Shown: piece by piece, positions 1 through 10,780 of the stretch
Layout of the letters: each line of letters starts with the position of its first letter
How positions within the stretch are numbered: position 1 is the stretch's first letter
Assembly (NCBI GenBank): GCA_019671005.1
Contig: CM033726.1
Coordinates: 22,133,657 to 22,197,656, forward strand
Length of the DNA: 64,000 bases
Direction of reading: 5' to 3'
Source: Hibiscus mutabilis
Taxonomy: Eukaryota; Streptophyta; Magnoliopsida; Malvales; Malvaceae
Notes under the pieces: model-generated
What the model was told of the DNA's origin: nothing
Seen by the model: only the letters and a program-made list of their open reading frames with translations
Database searches by the model: none
Program-made: the position numbers and the translations under genes

Positions 1-189
1 ACTAGAGCCGGTTTCGGGCACCTCTAGTGTTTTTTTTAGTTTCCTTAAGTTAATTAATTTATTCGAGTAGAGCCAGTTTTGGGCACATCTAGCGATCAAT
101 TTTTAGCACATACTAGAGCCAGTTTCGGGCACCCCTAGCGATCCATTTTTTTTGTGCACATGCTAGAGCCAATTTCGGGCACCTTTAAC
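1..189. repeat. Four spaced copies of an imperfect CTAGAGCC...CTCTAG hairpin repeat
   Basis: Copies start near 1, 66, 111 and 161. Each has the form CTAGAGCC, then RRTTTYGGGCAC, then a CTCTAG-like end, so the ends are inverted complements. They are separated by T-rich spacers of 20-40 bases. Three further copies lie at the equivalent place in element I (50601-50725). They sit in the 3' untranslated region, between the extra ORF and the 3' LTR of the family. Confidence 0.8.
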
Positions 190-497
190 ATTCATCCATT
201 TTTTATTCTAATCCCCCAATTTGTTTTATTATCAACCTAAATTCACTAGAATTCCTTAAATCAATCAAACCACAACAGTGTTTCATTGCATTTAGCATCA
301 TAGTAAAATTCTAAGTTTGTCCATGGTTATCCTAGAATAAAAATTCTATCAATTAAGTGCATTGGCAAAGTCATCATCGGATATTCATCAAATCTAGGCA
401 ATTCTTGTTCCAACTAAAGGCATGGCAAGCAATTTATGTATCCTAAATGTAATACTTAAGATGAATGCAACTAAAAATGGTAACTACTAATAACAAT

Positions 498-533
498 CCC
501 CCCCAAACTCGAATGAGGCATTGTCCTCAATGC
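498..533 (-). other. Internal polypurine-tract-like motif with adjacent stem-loop (element A)
   Basis: The plus strand shows a run of seven C followed by AAACTCGA (a minus-strand purine tract), then GCATTG-TCCT-CAATGC at 518-533, a perfect 6-bp stem with a 4-base loop. The same pairing of tract and hairpin is next to the 3' LTR in element I and in F. It may be a second plus-strand priming site; that role is inference. Confidence 0.6.
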
Positions 534-589
534 ATGCATTAAAGAAAAAGAAAAATAAAAATAATGAAAAATAAAATGCAAACGAGGAC

Positions 590-2090
590 TTACTCTGAGA
601 GCTCGTCGTCATGGATGATTAGTTTCCTTTTGGTCGGTTTCTTGATTCTCTTGCTTGAATGCGATGGTTGTTTCCTTGTTGTCGATGTTGGAACCGATCC
701 TCGTACGGGGTTGTCCTCATCGTCCTCTTCATCAATGTCATTGGCTTTTCTCTTGGAGGATTAAATTGGTGCGGTCTTTGTTGGTGCAATGGAGGACTCG
801 TCTGAATCTGTAAAATCAGACAATGATTCCGTACGAGTTGATTCGGGCATAGGTGTTTTACCTTTGGCTTTTGCAGTGGTAGTCGGGATGTCTTTAGCTT
901 TGGTTGTCGTGGCATCTGCTTGGGCAGGCACGGTGTAGCTTGCCGCGGCATCATCTGTTGCGGTTGCCATGGCGACTGCTTCAATGGTTGTCGTGACAAG
1001 GATATCGGTTGGAAAGATTGGGAACGGAACGCGGCTGTCCGGGTACTTTTCTAGGATGACTTGAGTGATTGCATTGTTGTGCTCCTTCATGTACCGCATG
1101 AACATTAGTTGTCGGTCTTCAATTTGCCTAAGGTGGCTCGCCAATGGTTGCAAGAGTGCTTCAAAGTGTCCCGGGGTTGATGGCCGAGTTGCCCGGGCGT
1201 TAAGTGCTTGGGCATTAGGGATTTCCGGGGCGACAGGAGTTGCTACAACAATTGGAGGCCTTGAGGATTTTTTCGGTGCCTCTCCCATTAGCTTTTGGAT
1301 TTGTGCTTGATTCCAACCGGACTTTGGTAGGGCCTTTTCATCGGTGGACTCACTTGGGACATGCATCTCCTTGAAAAGATTAGAAATTAAGCAAGGGAAG
1401 AAAAGAGAACCCTTATCTTTTGAGCTACATACAAAAATCTCATCACAAATAAATTTTCCAATGTTAATGATGCGATTATGCAAAATAGAATGTATGAGCA
1501 AAAGACGTGGTATATCAACGGTAGTATTGTGTGTGGTGGGCATTAAAGAAGTTTTAACAAACTTATTCCATAGTTTTGCCTCGGGTTTAAGCTGAAGGCG
1601 ATTTACCGTGCCCTTGTATTTAGCGTCGTTCCAATGAGTTCTCGGTAAAGTGAGTTCTTTAAGCACCTTGTCGAGTTGCTTGGGCTTGATTTGATCAACA
1701 AAGGCTTGATGCTCGTCCTTCTCAACGTAGAACCCGTAAAAGGTGTTTACATTTTCGGGGCTTATGAGTATGGCCTTGTCACGAACAAAAGCATAAGGAT
1801 TATCCGAGTTAGGTGAGTGAGCATAGAATTCTCTTACCCATGAGATGTTACCCGGTTCTAATTGATGGCAAAAGATTTGCCACTTTTGATGTGCAATCCT
1901 CTCGAAGATGAATGGTTCAAGGCCGAAATCTTGATGAGAGTTGGAGTATTCAAAAGCCTTGTTCTTCATAAATCTTTCGGCTTTCAAACTTGGAGTGAAA
2001 TCTTTCTTGAACCACCGGTGTAGCAAACTTCTTGTATCTTGGTTCTTTGGAGGAACTTGGATGAACCAAAAATTTAATTTTGGATGCCAT
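590..2090 (-). pseudogene. Extra 3' ORF of element A (env-position, putative plant transposon protein type)
   Basis: The ORF would start at the ATG at 2090-2088 (product begins MASKIKF) and end at the stop at 590-592, about 500 codons. A one-base difference in a T run near 1950 shifts the frame, and a GAA-to-TAA change puts a stop at 761-763; copy I has GAA there. The central part (for example the stretch around LPRTHWNDAKYKG) resembles the family annotated in plant genomes as putative plant transposon protein domain. That is recognition from memory, not a search. The C-terminal part is Ala/Thr-rich, then acidic (DIDEEDDEDN), then basic (SSKRIK...TKRK), like a bipartite nuclear localisation signal. 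I see no clear signal peptide or membrane segment, so calling it an envelope gene is not supported by this copy. The function is unknown. Confidence 0.65.
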
Positions 2091-2618
2091 GGATGATCTT
2101 GGTTGTGAGTTTTGTAAAAATAAATAAAAGAAACTAAAGAGTTGCAAGATGAAAAGTAGGAATAGGTTTCATGGAAGTTAAGGGTGATAGGTTTTACAAA
2201 AAAGATAGGTAGTAAATATGGTGGGTGGGATTAATTTTGGAATGATGAAAAGAGGGTTTCAGTTTAGGGGAAGGGTGACGGCTAGGGGGTTTAATTAGGG
2301 TAAGTTGGAGGCTTTATATAAGCCTTAGATTCAGCCTATTAATTTCCTTGTTGAAGATGTTTTCCTTCTTGGATCAAAATTCCTCTTTATCTTGAACTCT
2401 TTTCCTACAATTCAAAGATAAATCAAATAAGGATTAAAATTAAAGATAAACTAACAAAAGAAAATAGATAAAGACGTGTAAAGGGATTCTTAAACTTAAA
2501 AAGATAAAAAAAAAAGAAAATAAATCTATCCTAAAAGAGCAAATAATCAAAAGTAAAAAAAATATTAAATAGTTCGACAAAATTAAAAATAAAAATAAAA
2601 TATCGAAAGGAGAGCATG
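2091..2618 (-). promoter_or_regulatory. Spacer between integrase and extra ORF, with TATA-like box at 2313-2322
   Basis: About 530 bases without a reading frame. On the minus strand the purine-poor integrase end is followed by an A/T-rich tract, then a TATATAAAG-like box about 220 bases upstream of the ATG at 2090. This could be an internal promoter for the extra ORF, or the box may be chance in A/T-rich DNA. The equivalent spacer in I has been lost by deletion. Confidence 0.3.
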
Positions 2619-4012
2619 CCCATGCATCTCCTAAGGTGACCAATTCTTTGTTACGTTCCACATGGGCACCATTGTAGTGCTTTAATCTTTGTCCATTAAC
2701 TTTGAATTCAATTTTGTCAGTGATGGACTTGATTATCACGACACCATGGAGAATCGTTTGACAACTTCGAATGGTCCCGACCATCTTGATTTCAGTTTTC
2801 CTGGGAAAAGTTTTAGCCGAGAATTGAATAAGAAAACTAGTTGTCCTGGCGTGAATTGCCGCGACAATAGTTTCTTGTCATGCAATTTCTTTGTTTTCTC
2901 CTTGTAGATTCGTGCATTGTTATAGGCGAGTGCACGAAATTCTTCTATCTCGTTGAGGTCCAACAAACGCTTTTGTCCGGCACTTTCCCAATCCATATTC
3001 ACGGTCTTGATTGCCCAATATGCATTGTGTTCGATTTCCACCGGTAGATGGCATGTTTTGCCATAGACAAGTTGGAAGGGGGACATACCTAAGGGTGTTT
3101 TGAATGCAGTGCGATATGCCCAAAGTGCGTCATCTAGTCTTAATGACCAATCCTTCCTAGAGGGATTTACAATTTTCTCGAGTATACCCTTCAATTCACG
3201 GTTGGAAATTTCTTCTTGCCCGTTGGTTTTGTGGGTGATATGCCTTGGCATTCTTGTGTGATACGCCGAAGCGTTGCAACATCTTGGCAATAAGTCTGTT
3301 GTCAAAATGCTTGCTTTCGTCACTGATAATTGCTCTCGGCATCCCAAACCGTGTAAATATGTTTTTCTGTAAGAATCGTTGCACGGTCTTGGAATCGTTG
3401 TTGGGAACTGCAGCTGCCTCAACCCATTTAGACACGTAGACGACGGCAAGTATAATGTAGAGGTTTCAGAATGAAGATGGGAAAGGTCCCATAAAATCGA
3501 TCCCCCACACATCAAACAATTCCACCTCGATGATGTTTTGGAGCGGCATCTCATGTCGTCTAGAGATATTGCCCGTCCTCTGGGAACGATCACATTGCTT
3601 TTAAAAGTCTTGGGCATCTTTGTACAATGTTGGCCAAAACAAACCGGATTGCAAAACTTTGGCCGCGGTACGAGTTCCTCCAAAATGTCATCCATAAGGT
3701 GAAGAATGGCATTGCCGGAGTACATTCTATTGCTCTTCTTTAGGGACACATCAGCGTATAACCTGATCTGCATATTGTTTAAACAAAAGAGGCTCGTCCC
3801 AAAAGTAATGCTTAGCATCATGGCGGAACCGCTTCTTCCCTTGGTGAGTAAGGCCATAAGGTAAAATACCACAAACAAGGAAATTAACTAAATCCACGTA
3901 CCAAGGTATTACCGAGGCATGTGCTGCCGTGGCGACTTCTCCCAAAATTGCCGAGGCATTGAGGGTTGCCGAGGCAACTAAAAGTTGTTCATTTGGGAAT
4001 GCATCGCATTTC
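2619..4012 (-). pseudogene. Integrase region of pol, element A
   Basis: Minus-strand fragments match the intact integrase of copy I almost residue for residue. In order they are the connection segment (IPWYVDLVNFLVCGILP near 3900), a zinc-binding N-terminus, the core with the second catalytic Asp in AIISDESKHF (about 3340), and the C-terminal domain with PGQLVFLFNSRLKLFPGKLKSRWSGPFEV (about 2800). Several frameshifts split it into at least four pieces. The normal stop has been lost: where I has TGA after GDA, A has TGG, so the frame runs on into the spacer. The product would insert the element cDNA into host DNA. Confidence 0.85.
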
Positions 4013-5339
4013 TCTAGATTTGCGTCCTCCTCCCTATTGCATTCAAACGTGATAAGTGATCGGCCACTTGATTTTTTGTTCCTTTCCTGTCCTTAATTTC
4101 AATATCAAATTCTTGTAAAAGTAATATCCAACGAATCAAACGAGGTTTGGCATCCTTTTTAGCAAATAGATATTTGATTGCCGAATGGTTCGTATGAACA
4201 ATTACCTTTGTACCAATCAAATAGGATCAGAACTTGTCAAATGCGAAAACTACAGCTAGTAACTCTTTCACTGTTGTTGTGTAATTCACTTGAGTACTAT
4301 TAAGAGTTTTACTAGCGCAGTATATCACATGGAAGGTCTTACCTGTGCGTTGGCCTAGGACTTCTCCTACCGCAAAATTACTTGCATCACACATGAGCTC
4401 AAAAGGTAGCATCCAATCTGGTGGAACAACAATGGGTGCCGAGGCAAGATTTTCCTTTAGGGTTTTGAATACTTGGGTGCAAGAATCATCAAAATTGAAG
4501 ACTTTATCCTGTTCAAGCAAATTGCACAAGGGTTTAGTGATTTTAGAAAAATTATGAATGAATCTCCTGTAAAAACCTGCATGTCCAAGAAAGCTTTGAA
4601 TTCCTTTAACCGAACTTGGTGGGGGTAATCTCTCGATCACGTCCACCTTGGCTTTGTCTACTTCAATTCCCTTGGATGAAATCTTTTGGCCGAGTACTAT
4701 TCCGTCATCTACCATAAAATTGAACTTCTCCCAATTGAGGACTAAATCAGTTTCTTCACATCTTGCCAACACCTTCTCTAAATTGCCGAGGCAGTTGTCA
4801 AAGTCATTACCAAAAAATAGAAAAGTCATGCATGAAGATCTCAAGGAAGTCTTCGACCATGTGTGAAAAGAGTGCCATCATGTATCTTTAGAAGGTTGTC
4901 AGGGCATTACACAATCTGAACGGCATCCTTCGGAAAGCATAAGTATCGTATGGGCATGTGAAGGTTGTTTTTCTTTATCTTCTGGTGATATGGCAATTTG
5001 ATTGTAACCTGAATAACCATCAAGAAAACAATAAAAGGGTTTAGTTGCAAGACGGTCAAGCATTTGATCAATTAAGGGTAATGGGGAGTGATATTTCCTA
5101 GTGGCTTTGTTTAGCTTTCGATAATCCATACAAACCCTCCAACCGGTCACGGTCCTGGTTGGAATGAGTTCATTGTTTTCATTACTTACCACCGTTATAC
5201 CTCCCTTTCTCGGTACACATTGTACTGGACTTACCCATGTACTTTTAGAGATAGGGTATATAATGTCGGCATCAAGCCACTTGATGATTTCTTTCATTGC
5301 AATCCCTTTCATGGCATGATTCAGTCTCCTCTGGGCCAC
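4013..5339 (-). pseudogene. Reverse transcriptase-RNase H region of pol, element A
   Basis: The N-terminal fingers (QRRLNHAMKG near 5330, then WVSPVQCVPRKGG, GWRVCMDYRKLN) are followed by palm and thumb, and then RNase H (FELMCDASNFAVGEVLGQR near 4370; HTNHSAIKYLF near 4190; ADHLSRL near 4050). The catalytic box that should read F-x-D-D reads FMHD near 4828, so one of the paired Asp residues is lost, and a frameshift follows immediately. Compared with element B, about 60 codons before QRRLN are missing, so this region is also deleted at its 5' junction with gag-pro. The enzyme would copy element RNA into cDNA inside Gag particles. Confidence 0.9.
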
Positions 5340-8104
5340 AATTGAAGGTTTGTGATCAGCTTTTTTTCCTGCTCAGGCTGTAACTTAGAAGAAATAATTA
5401 CAGGCAATGTATTATCGGTTCCTAAATATGCATATTTTAGTTGCTCTGGCAACTGTTTCAACTCAAGAATCAGTGGTTGTTCAATAGAGGGCTTTTTGAG
5501 CTTACCTTTCTTACCTGAGTAATCCAGTGGTTCAAAGTATGTACCTGGTCGATTGACTAGCCAATTTGCCTCTTCTTGTTGTTCCTCTTTAACCGTTTCT
5601 TCATACTCCTCATGTTCCTCTTGATCGGCAATATAGTTGCCGAGGCAACTAAATTCCTTGTCGAAGTTAAACTCTATCGTGGCATGAAGAAGTTGGCATT
5701 CTTTTGGATCATCGGCATGCCTTAGTGTTTGGAACACATTTAGTTTAACTTGTTGGCCATTCACCCTCAGTATGAGTTCTCCCTTTTCAACATCGATCAA
5801 GGTTCTCCCTGTTGCTAGGAATGGTCTCCCGAGAATGATGAGTGCATGCTCATCTGCTTCACAATCCAAAACAATAAAGTTAGCGGGAAAAATAAATTTC
5901 TCAACTTTTACCAGTATGTCCTTGATTTTTCCCTCTGGATGCACATAGGATCTGTCGGCTAGCTGTAGCATAATTGTTGTAGGTCTCGCCTTCCTGATTC
6001 CTAGTTTCTGGAAAACTGATTTAGGCATTAAGTTTATGCTAGCCCCAAGGTCGCATAATGCTTTCCCGACATAGTGGTTTCCAATGGAACAGGGTATTGT
6101 GAAACTTTCGGGATCCTTCAACTTAGGTGGCATACGATTGTGCAACATGGCCATACATCCCTCTGTTCCGACAACTGTTTCAAACTCTCTTAGCCTTGTT
6201 CTTTTGGACACAATGTCTTTAAGAAACTTGGCATAGTTCGGCATTTGTTCAATTGCTTCCACCAATGTCAAGTTGATGTGGACTTGCTTTAGGATATCAA
6301 GAAACTTCTTGAATTGATATTCTTGCTTTTGTCGCTTCAACTTTTGTGGGAATGGTGGTGGAAGTCGGATATCTTTGATCCTTTCATTGGTTTGGAACCT
6401 GATTGACAGCATTGCCGAGACAACTGGATTTGCCGAGGCATTATCAACTGGGATTGCTGAGGCATGCTTATCGCAAGTTGCCGAGGCATCCTTATTGTCG
6501 GTTGCCGAGGCATGCTTATTGCCGGTTGCCACGGCAATTCCTAGTTCAGCATCTGAGGCTTTGCAGCTAGGTTCATCTTGATCTTTTTGTGGAGTTTTGT
6601 TTGATGAGCGGGCTTGAGCCTCTTTAAGTTGTTGGCCACTTCCAGTGGTGATCGCCTTACATTGCTCATGGCCAGCTCCTCTTGCGACTTCAGTATCGCT
6701 AGGTAAACCTCCTTGCGGTCTAGTATTCAGGTTTTGAGCAAACTGACCGACTTGATTTTCCAATGATTTGATTGCCGCCTCTTGGTTTTGCAATCTCATC
6801 TCGGTACTGTTAATAAAAACATCAGTTCTTTTTATGAAGTTACTATTCTCAGCCATATAAGATTCAGTTTTCATCATAAAAGCATTTAGAGAATTTTACA
6901 AAGAACTAGATGTTGTCGGTTGTTGCTGCGGCAACTGTTGTCGTGGCATATTCTGTTGGAATCCCGATGCTTGTGCATTCTGATTTTTCTGGTTTAGAGC
7001 ATTGTTGGGATTACTCCATGAAAAATTCGGGTGCTTCTTCCAAGCTGGATTGTATGTATTGGATAGCACATTGTTGTTCCGATTGTAATTCCCCACATAG
7101 AAGCTAGATTCCGGATTCTGCATACATTCAGAAGAATCATGGTTATCACCACATAACTCACAAAAAGAATCCATTACCTTGACCTCATGTACGTTGTTTG
7201 GTTTTTGCATGTTCTGGACCATCTTGGTTAAAGTGGCCAATTGTGCCGAAATTGAGTCTGATGATCCTAGTTCATGTATTGTGGCTTGGCGTCTAACTCC
7301 TCTTCTAGTAGAGGGGAATTGATAGTCATTCTTAGCAAGCCTGTTTAGAATTTGCATTGCTTCCTCCGGTGACTTATCTAGGAGTATGCCATTTGCCGAG
7401 GCATCTAGCATCATCCTTGTTGGTGGATTCACGGCGTTGTAAAACATTGTTACTTATGTCCACACTGGGAATCCGTGTAGGGGGCATTTGTGTAGAAGTT
7501 CTCTATATCGCTCCCAAGCCCCGTACATGGATTCATCATCTGCCTGCCGAAAAGAAGTAATGTCATTACGAAGCTTATCAGTCAAATTTGTAGGATTAAA
7601 CCGAACAAGGAAATCACGACAAAGATCGGTCCAAGATCCTATTGATCTAGCAGGAATGCTATTCAACCATGCTTTCGACCTATCCTAAAGTGAATAGGGG
7701 AATAATCTTAATCGTAAAACATCGTGGGTGACTCCATGTATTTTGAAAAAGTTGCAAATATCGAGGAAAGATTTAAGATGTTGTCGTGCATCTTCAGTTG
7801 CTGACCAGCCAAATTGACCAACTGTGTTGATCATATTAAACATCACCGGTTTCAACTCAAAGTGGTCGACTTCAATTTCAGGTGCGACAACTCCTGGATT
7901 AAGTCCATCAAGATCTTCTTCAAGATAGTCTCAGATAGTTCTATTTCGTGCAAGAATCACTCCTCCTCCTGCTGGAACGTCTTGATTCATATTGCCGTCT
8001 TGATTAGCCATTGCTACTCTTAACCTTCGTCTAAGTCTTTGTATGGTTCGTTCGATTTCTGGATCAAAGGGATATTCTGGTGTAATCGGTCTCGCCCTGG
8101 TCAT
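5321..8104 (-). pseudogene. gag-pro of element A (capsid, zinc knuckle, retropepsin)
   Basis: The start is the ATG at 8104-8102 (TRARPITPEYPFDPEIERT follows). One frame runs to 5321 with four in-frame stops, near 7931, 7684, 7454 and 6896. Capsid motifs include DITSFRQADDESMYGAWERY (near 7550). The zinc knuckle is CELCGDNHDSSEC, spacing CX2CX3HX4C, the Athila arrangement. Then comes a variable linker (6400-6540) made of Ala/Ser/His repeats encoded by repeated TTGCCGAGGCA palindromes. The protease has its active site in CDLGASINLMP near 6045. Gag forms the particle and protease cleaves the polyprotein. The junction with RT is frameshifted and deleted. Confidence 0.9.
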
Positions 8105-8203
8105 ATACCAATGCAAAACCAAAGTTTGTTAGCCCTTTCAATCTTAAACAAGAAAAGTAAAAAGAAAGTGCAAGAAAATAAAAACAAAGTCGCTATTGCC
8201 AAT

Positions 8204-8221
8204 TCCCCGGCAACGGCGCCA
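8204..8221 (-). promoter_or_regulatory. Primer binding site of element A, tRNA-Asp type
   Basis: The minus strand reads TGGCGCCGTTGCCGGGGA, which is complementary to the 3' end of plant tRNA-Asp including CCA. It sits 6 bases inside the 5' LTR. This site primes minus-strand cDNA synthesis and confirms the element's orientation. Confidence 0.9.
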
Positions 8222-8227
8222 AAAACT

Positions 8228-9743
8228 TGTTGCGCGTAATAAGTGCTACGCAATTGTGCAAGTATACACATCGCAAGTTATAGTATAAAAGATATCGTCT
8301 CCAGAGGGATTGGTGCCACTTCAAGAATCTAGTCTCTTGCACTATAAAAAGTAAAAGAAAACACAAGTAGAAGATTATAGGAGTTTTACTAATAACTAAT
8401 CTAGAAAGCAAATAAGTAAAAGGCGATGTAATTAAATGAGAGATAGGCCAGGTTATCGTGAGTTGAGATATTATAGCCGATTATATCGTCTTGGTAAAAA
8501 AGTGCAAGGGCAACTCAGTTGCCGTGGCAACTTGCACAACGGGGTTGCCTTGGTAACTAATCGATGGTTGCCTGGGCAACTACTTGGGCGTCTGGGCAGC
8601 AACCTTCAAGGTTCGGCAGAGCGTTCTTCAATGGTTTCTTCTTATCCCTAAGTCAAAACTCTAGTTACTTGTGCATGCCTTGATAATACATCCCTGCGTG
8701 AATCAAGGGTGAACAACAACCAATCTTGCGCTCCTCTTAGCCATTGAAATCCTTAACTTATTCCTAAGCCAGATTAATCTTCACCATCAATAGATTGAAT
8801 AAAGATCATATTCATTCGTTTCTTGAATCTAACTCTCCCGATATTAGATAAATAGATGGAGTTACGAGATCCTCTCCCAATTCACTCGCAAACAAGAATA
8901 AGAACCAAGAATGAATAAACCTTGAATAGAAAAGTGCAAACTCTTATTACCTAAACAAAATCCAATAGTTTCTCACAACCAGAAGACACAATAACCTTAG
9001 CCAAATAGATTTAGTTCATGGCTAGGTTCCAAAGATACACAAGATAAAGAATCCCTAGCATGAACCTAATTGAACAAGAAAGAAAAAGATGAAGGATGAA
9101 GCTTGTCAAAATCCTCCTTGTCCTTGATGCTTGTTGAAAACTCTCTCCTCTCTCTCCCTTTGGAGTTGACGGCATGGCCTCTAATTTATAGGGCTAGGTC
9201 AAAGTCCTTCTTTTAGGAGGAAGTTAAGTTGGAATTAAATTATCTTTATAGAATATAATTCTTTATTATAATTATATTCCTTCTAGAACTTCTCCTATAT
9301 TCTTGGAATTTAATTCTTCTTTAACCTCTTCACGGAAATCAAACTTCTTTGGGATTTAGCTTTGCTCCACGTCATCTTGAGCTTGTCTAATCATCAATTT
9401 CGACTACCATATCACCTTATTCTTTGTCGACAATTGTCCTGGCAACTGGCTCGGCGTCTCCTTCATGCATTGCCCTGGCAACTAGCTCGGCATCTCCTTA
9501 ATGCATTGCCCTGGCAACTAGCTCTAGCCCTACTTTGGTAAGTGATCCTTCACATACACACAAAACACACCAAAGCAGCATCTTTTCCCACAAAAATCAC
9601 CAAGTTATGTAATCAAGCTCAACTGTGGAAGGAAACATGAATTAATGCATGAATGACTAATTATGCAACTAATATGAGCCTAAGTCTAACAATAATATGA
9701 ATAAAAAAAGGGTAAGAAAAATAGTACATTTGAACACTTATCA
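8228..9743 (-). repeat. 5' LTR of element A (about 1.5 kb)
   Basis: Boundaries were found by comparison with the LTR of copy I (48762-50315): similarity stops exactly at TG...CA on both sides. On the minus strand it begins TGATAAGTG and ends in CGCAACA. A TATAAATTAG box on the minus strand (9190-9181) is a likely promoter, conserved as TATAAATA in I. Two blocks of TTGCCNNGGCAA palindromes lie at about 8515-8605 and 9430-9530; the second is a tandem repeat with a unit of about 39 bp. No gene lies in it. Confidence 0.9.
9181..9190 (-). promoter_or_regulatory. TATA box in LTR of element A
   Basis: Minus-strand TATAAATTAG, conserved in position with TATAAATA in the LTR of I (49728-49721). Flanking bases (CTAGCCC before the box) are identical in both copies, which supports a real promoter element. 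Confidence 0.55.
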
Positions 9744-9764
9744 GCAGGCAGGGTTAAAAATTTC

Positions 9765-9965
9765 CTATTCAAAATTTCCAACATTGGTCCCCGACCAAAA
9801 TGCATCAGCTATGCACAAATCCCTAACCATCAAATCTAGTTTTTCATCATTGATTTCTTTCACAAACAGGGAGTGTTCATCAGTTTTCATAGTTCTATTC
9901 AACACATTATTAATCGAAATAGTACTCCATGGTATACAACTCTCCCTTACAAAAACCAACTTCAA
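9765..9965 (-). pseudogene. Fragment of the extra 3' ORF of element B
   Basis: A 66-codon minus-strand fragment with the same position and pattern as the middle of the extra ORF of A (a VFVRES.IPWSTISINNVL stretch resembles the A segment around FVRDKAILISPENVN). It is cut on the 3' side by the insertion of A. The match is weak and short, so the assignment is tentative. Confidence 0.4.
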
Positions 9966-10780
9966 TAAAAGGCTCGTAAAGGTTCGAATAAAATTCCCTT
10001 ACTAGTGCAGAGTTGTAATTGCCTGGATGACTGTAAAAGTACCCCATTTGTGAAGCTCAATGGTCCAGTGAATCAATTTTCCAGTTTCTTCTCCTGAGAT
10101 AACAAATCCCTTTCTCCGAAAGTATATTTTGTTGGTGGATGTTCTCTTTGTAACGAACTTCTGCCATTGTTGTCTAAAACACTACATGTTCAGTTTTCTC
10201 CTCTTGTGCAACAAGTTGCTCTTCTCGAGGGTTAGAAGTAGAGCCTTGAGTTTCTTTTGTAGAAGTCTCTATGGAAATCTTTCGGGAAGCTCTTGTCTTT
10301 TCTATGATAGAGTAAGGATAAAAATGAAAAAGAAGAACTTTTTACAGAAAAATTGAAGCTTTGAAGAATTGAAGAAGAAGACAAATAAAAGCTTTAGTGA
10401 AGAAGGTCAGTGTATCCAGGGTCAATAAATAAAAGAGGGAAAATTGGAAATAAAAAGACATATTCTTTACTGTATGAAGCGATGAGGCCCGACGATTCTG
10501 ATTGTGGCACAAAAATCATTCCCGTCTTATGCATCTCTCGCTCTTTCACATCAAGGGCTGTGCTTGGGGTGATAAATCAGTGTAATGAAATTACGCAAAA
10601 TGCCCCCAATATAATGAGTAATGTGTGTTGCCCTTTTTATCGTGCCATCTTTTGGAAGAAGATTCCACACCAAAACAAGAGAAGATTTATTCTGTAAAGA
10701 GAAATAAAAAAATATTGAAAGATAAACAAGGAAATAAAGAAAACTAAATACACATCTAACAAAGTAATTAAAAGAAAGCA
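9966..10780. other. Non-coding spacer of element B between integrase and extra ORF
   Basis: About 800 A/T-rich bases with no convincing reading frame on either strand. By position this is the equivalent of the spacer at 2091-2618 in element A. I see no conserved signal that I can name. Confidence 0.5.

Larger units (their letters stand above)
1..9743 (-). mobile_element. Element A: Athila-type Ty3/gypsy retrotransposon, left end outside window
   Basis: Reading on the minus strand the order is 5' LTR (9743-8228), tRNA-Asp primer site (8221-8204), gag-pro, RT-RNase H, integrase, spacer, extra 3' ORF, 3' untranslated repeats. The 3' LTR and about 300 bases next to it lie left of base 1, judged from the parallel copy I, where the same repeats start about 290 bases from the LTR. 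Coding regions carry several in-frame stops, frameshifts and one internal deletion, so this copy is not autonomous. It interrupts the older element B, whose sequence begins at 9744. Assignment to Athila rests on the primer type, the DLGAS protease site and the extra ORF behind integrase. Confidence 0.9.

Noticed and set aside
761..999. Overlapping frame at 619-999 rich in Pro-Arg-Gln
   Set aside because: It is the shifted frame of the extra ORF, created by the palindrome repeats; the true frame is confirmed by copy I.
8204..8221. tRNA-Asp gene
   Set aside because: Only the 3' terminal part is matched and it lies next to an LTR: it is a primer site. The same holds for the tRNA-Met matches.
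9697..10005. 102-codon plus-strand frame near the A/B junction
   Set aside because: It crosses the boundary of A's LTR at 9743 and lies opposite the extra ORF fragment of B; an accident of sequence.
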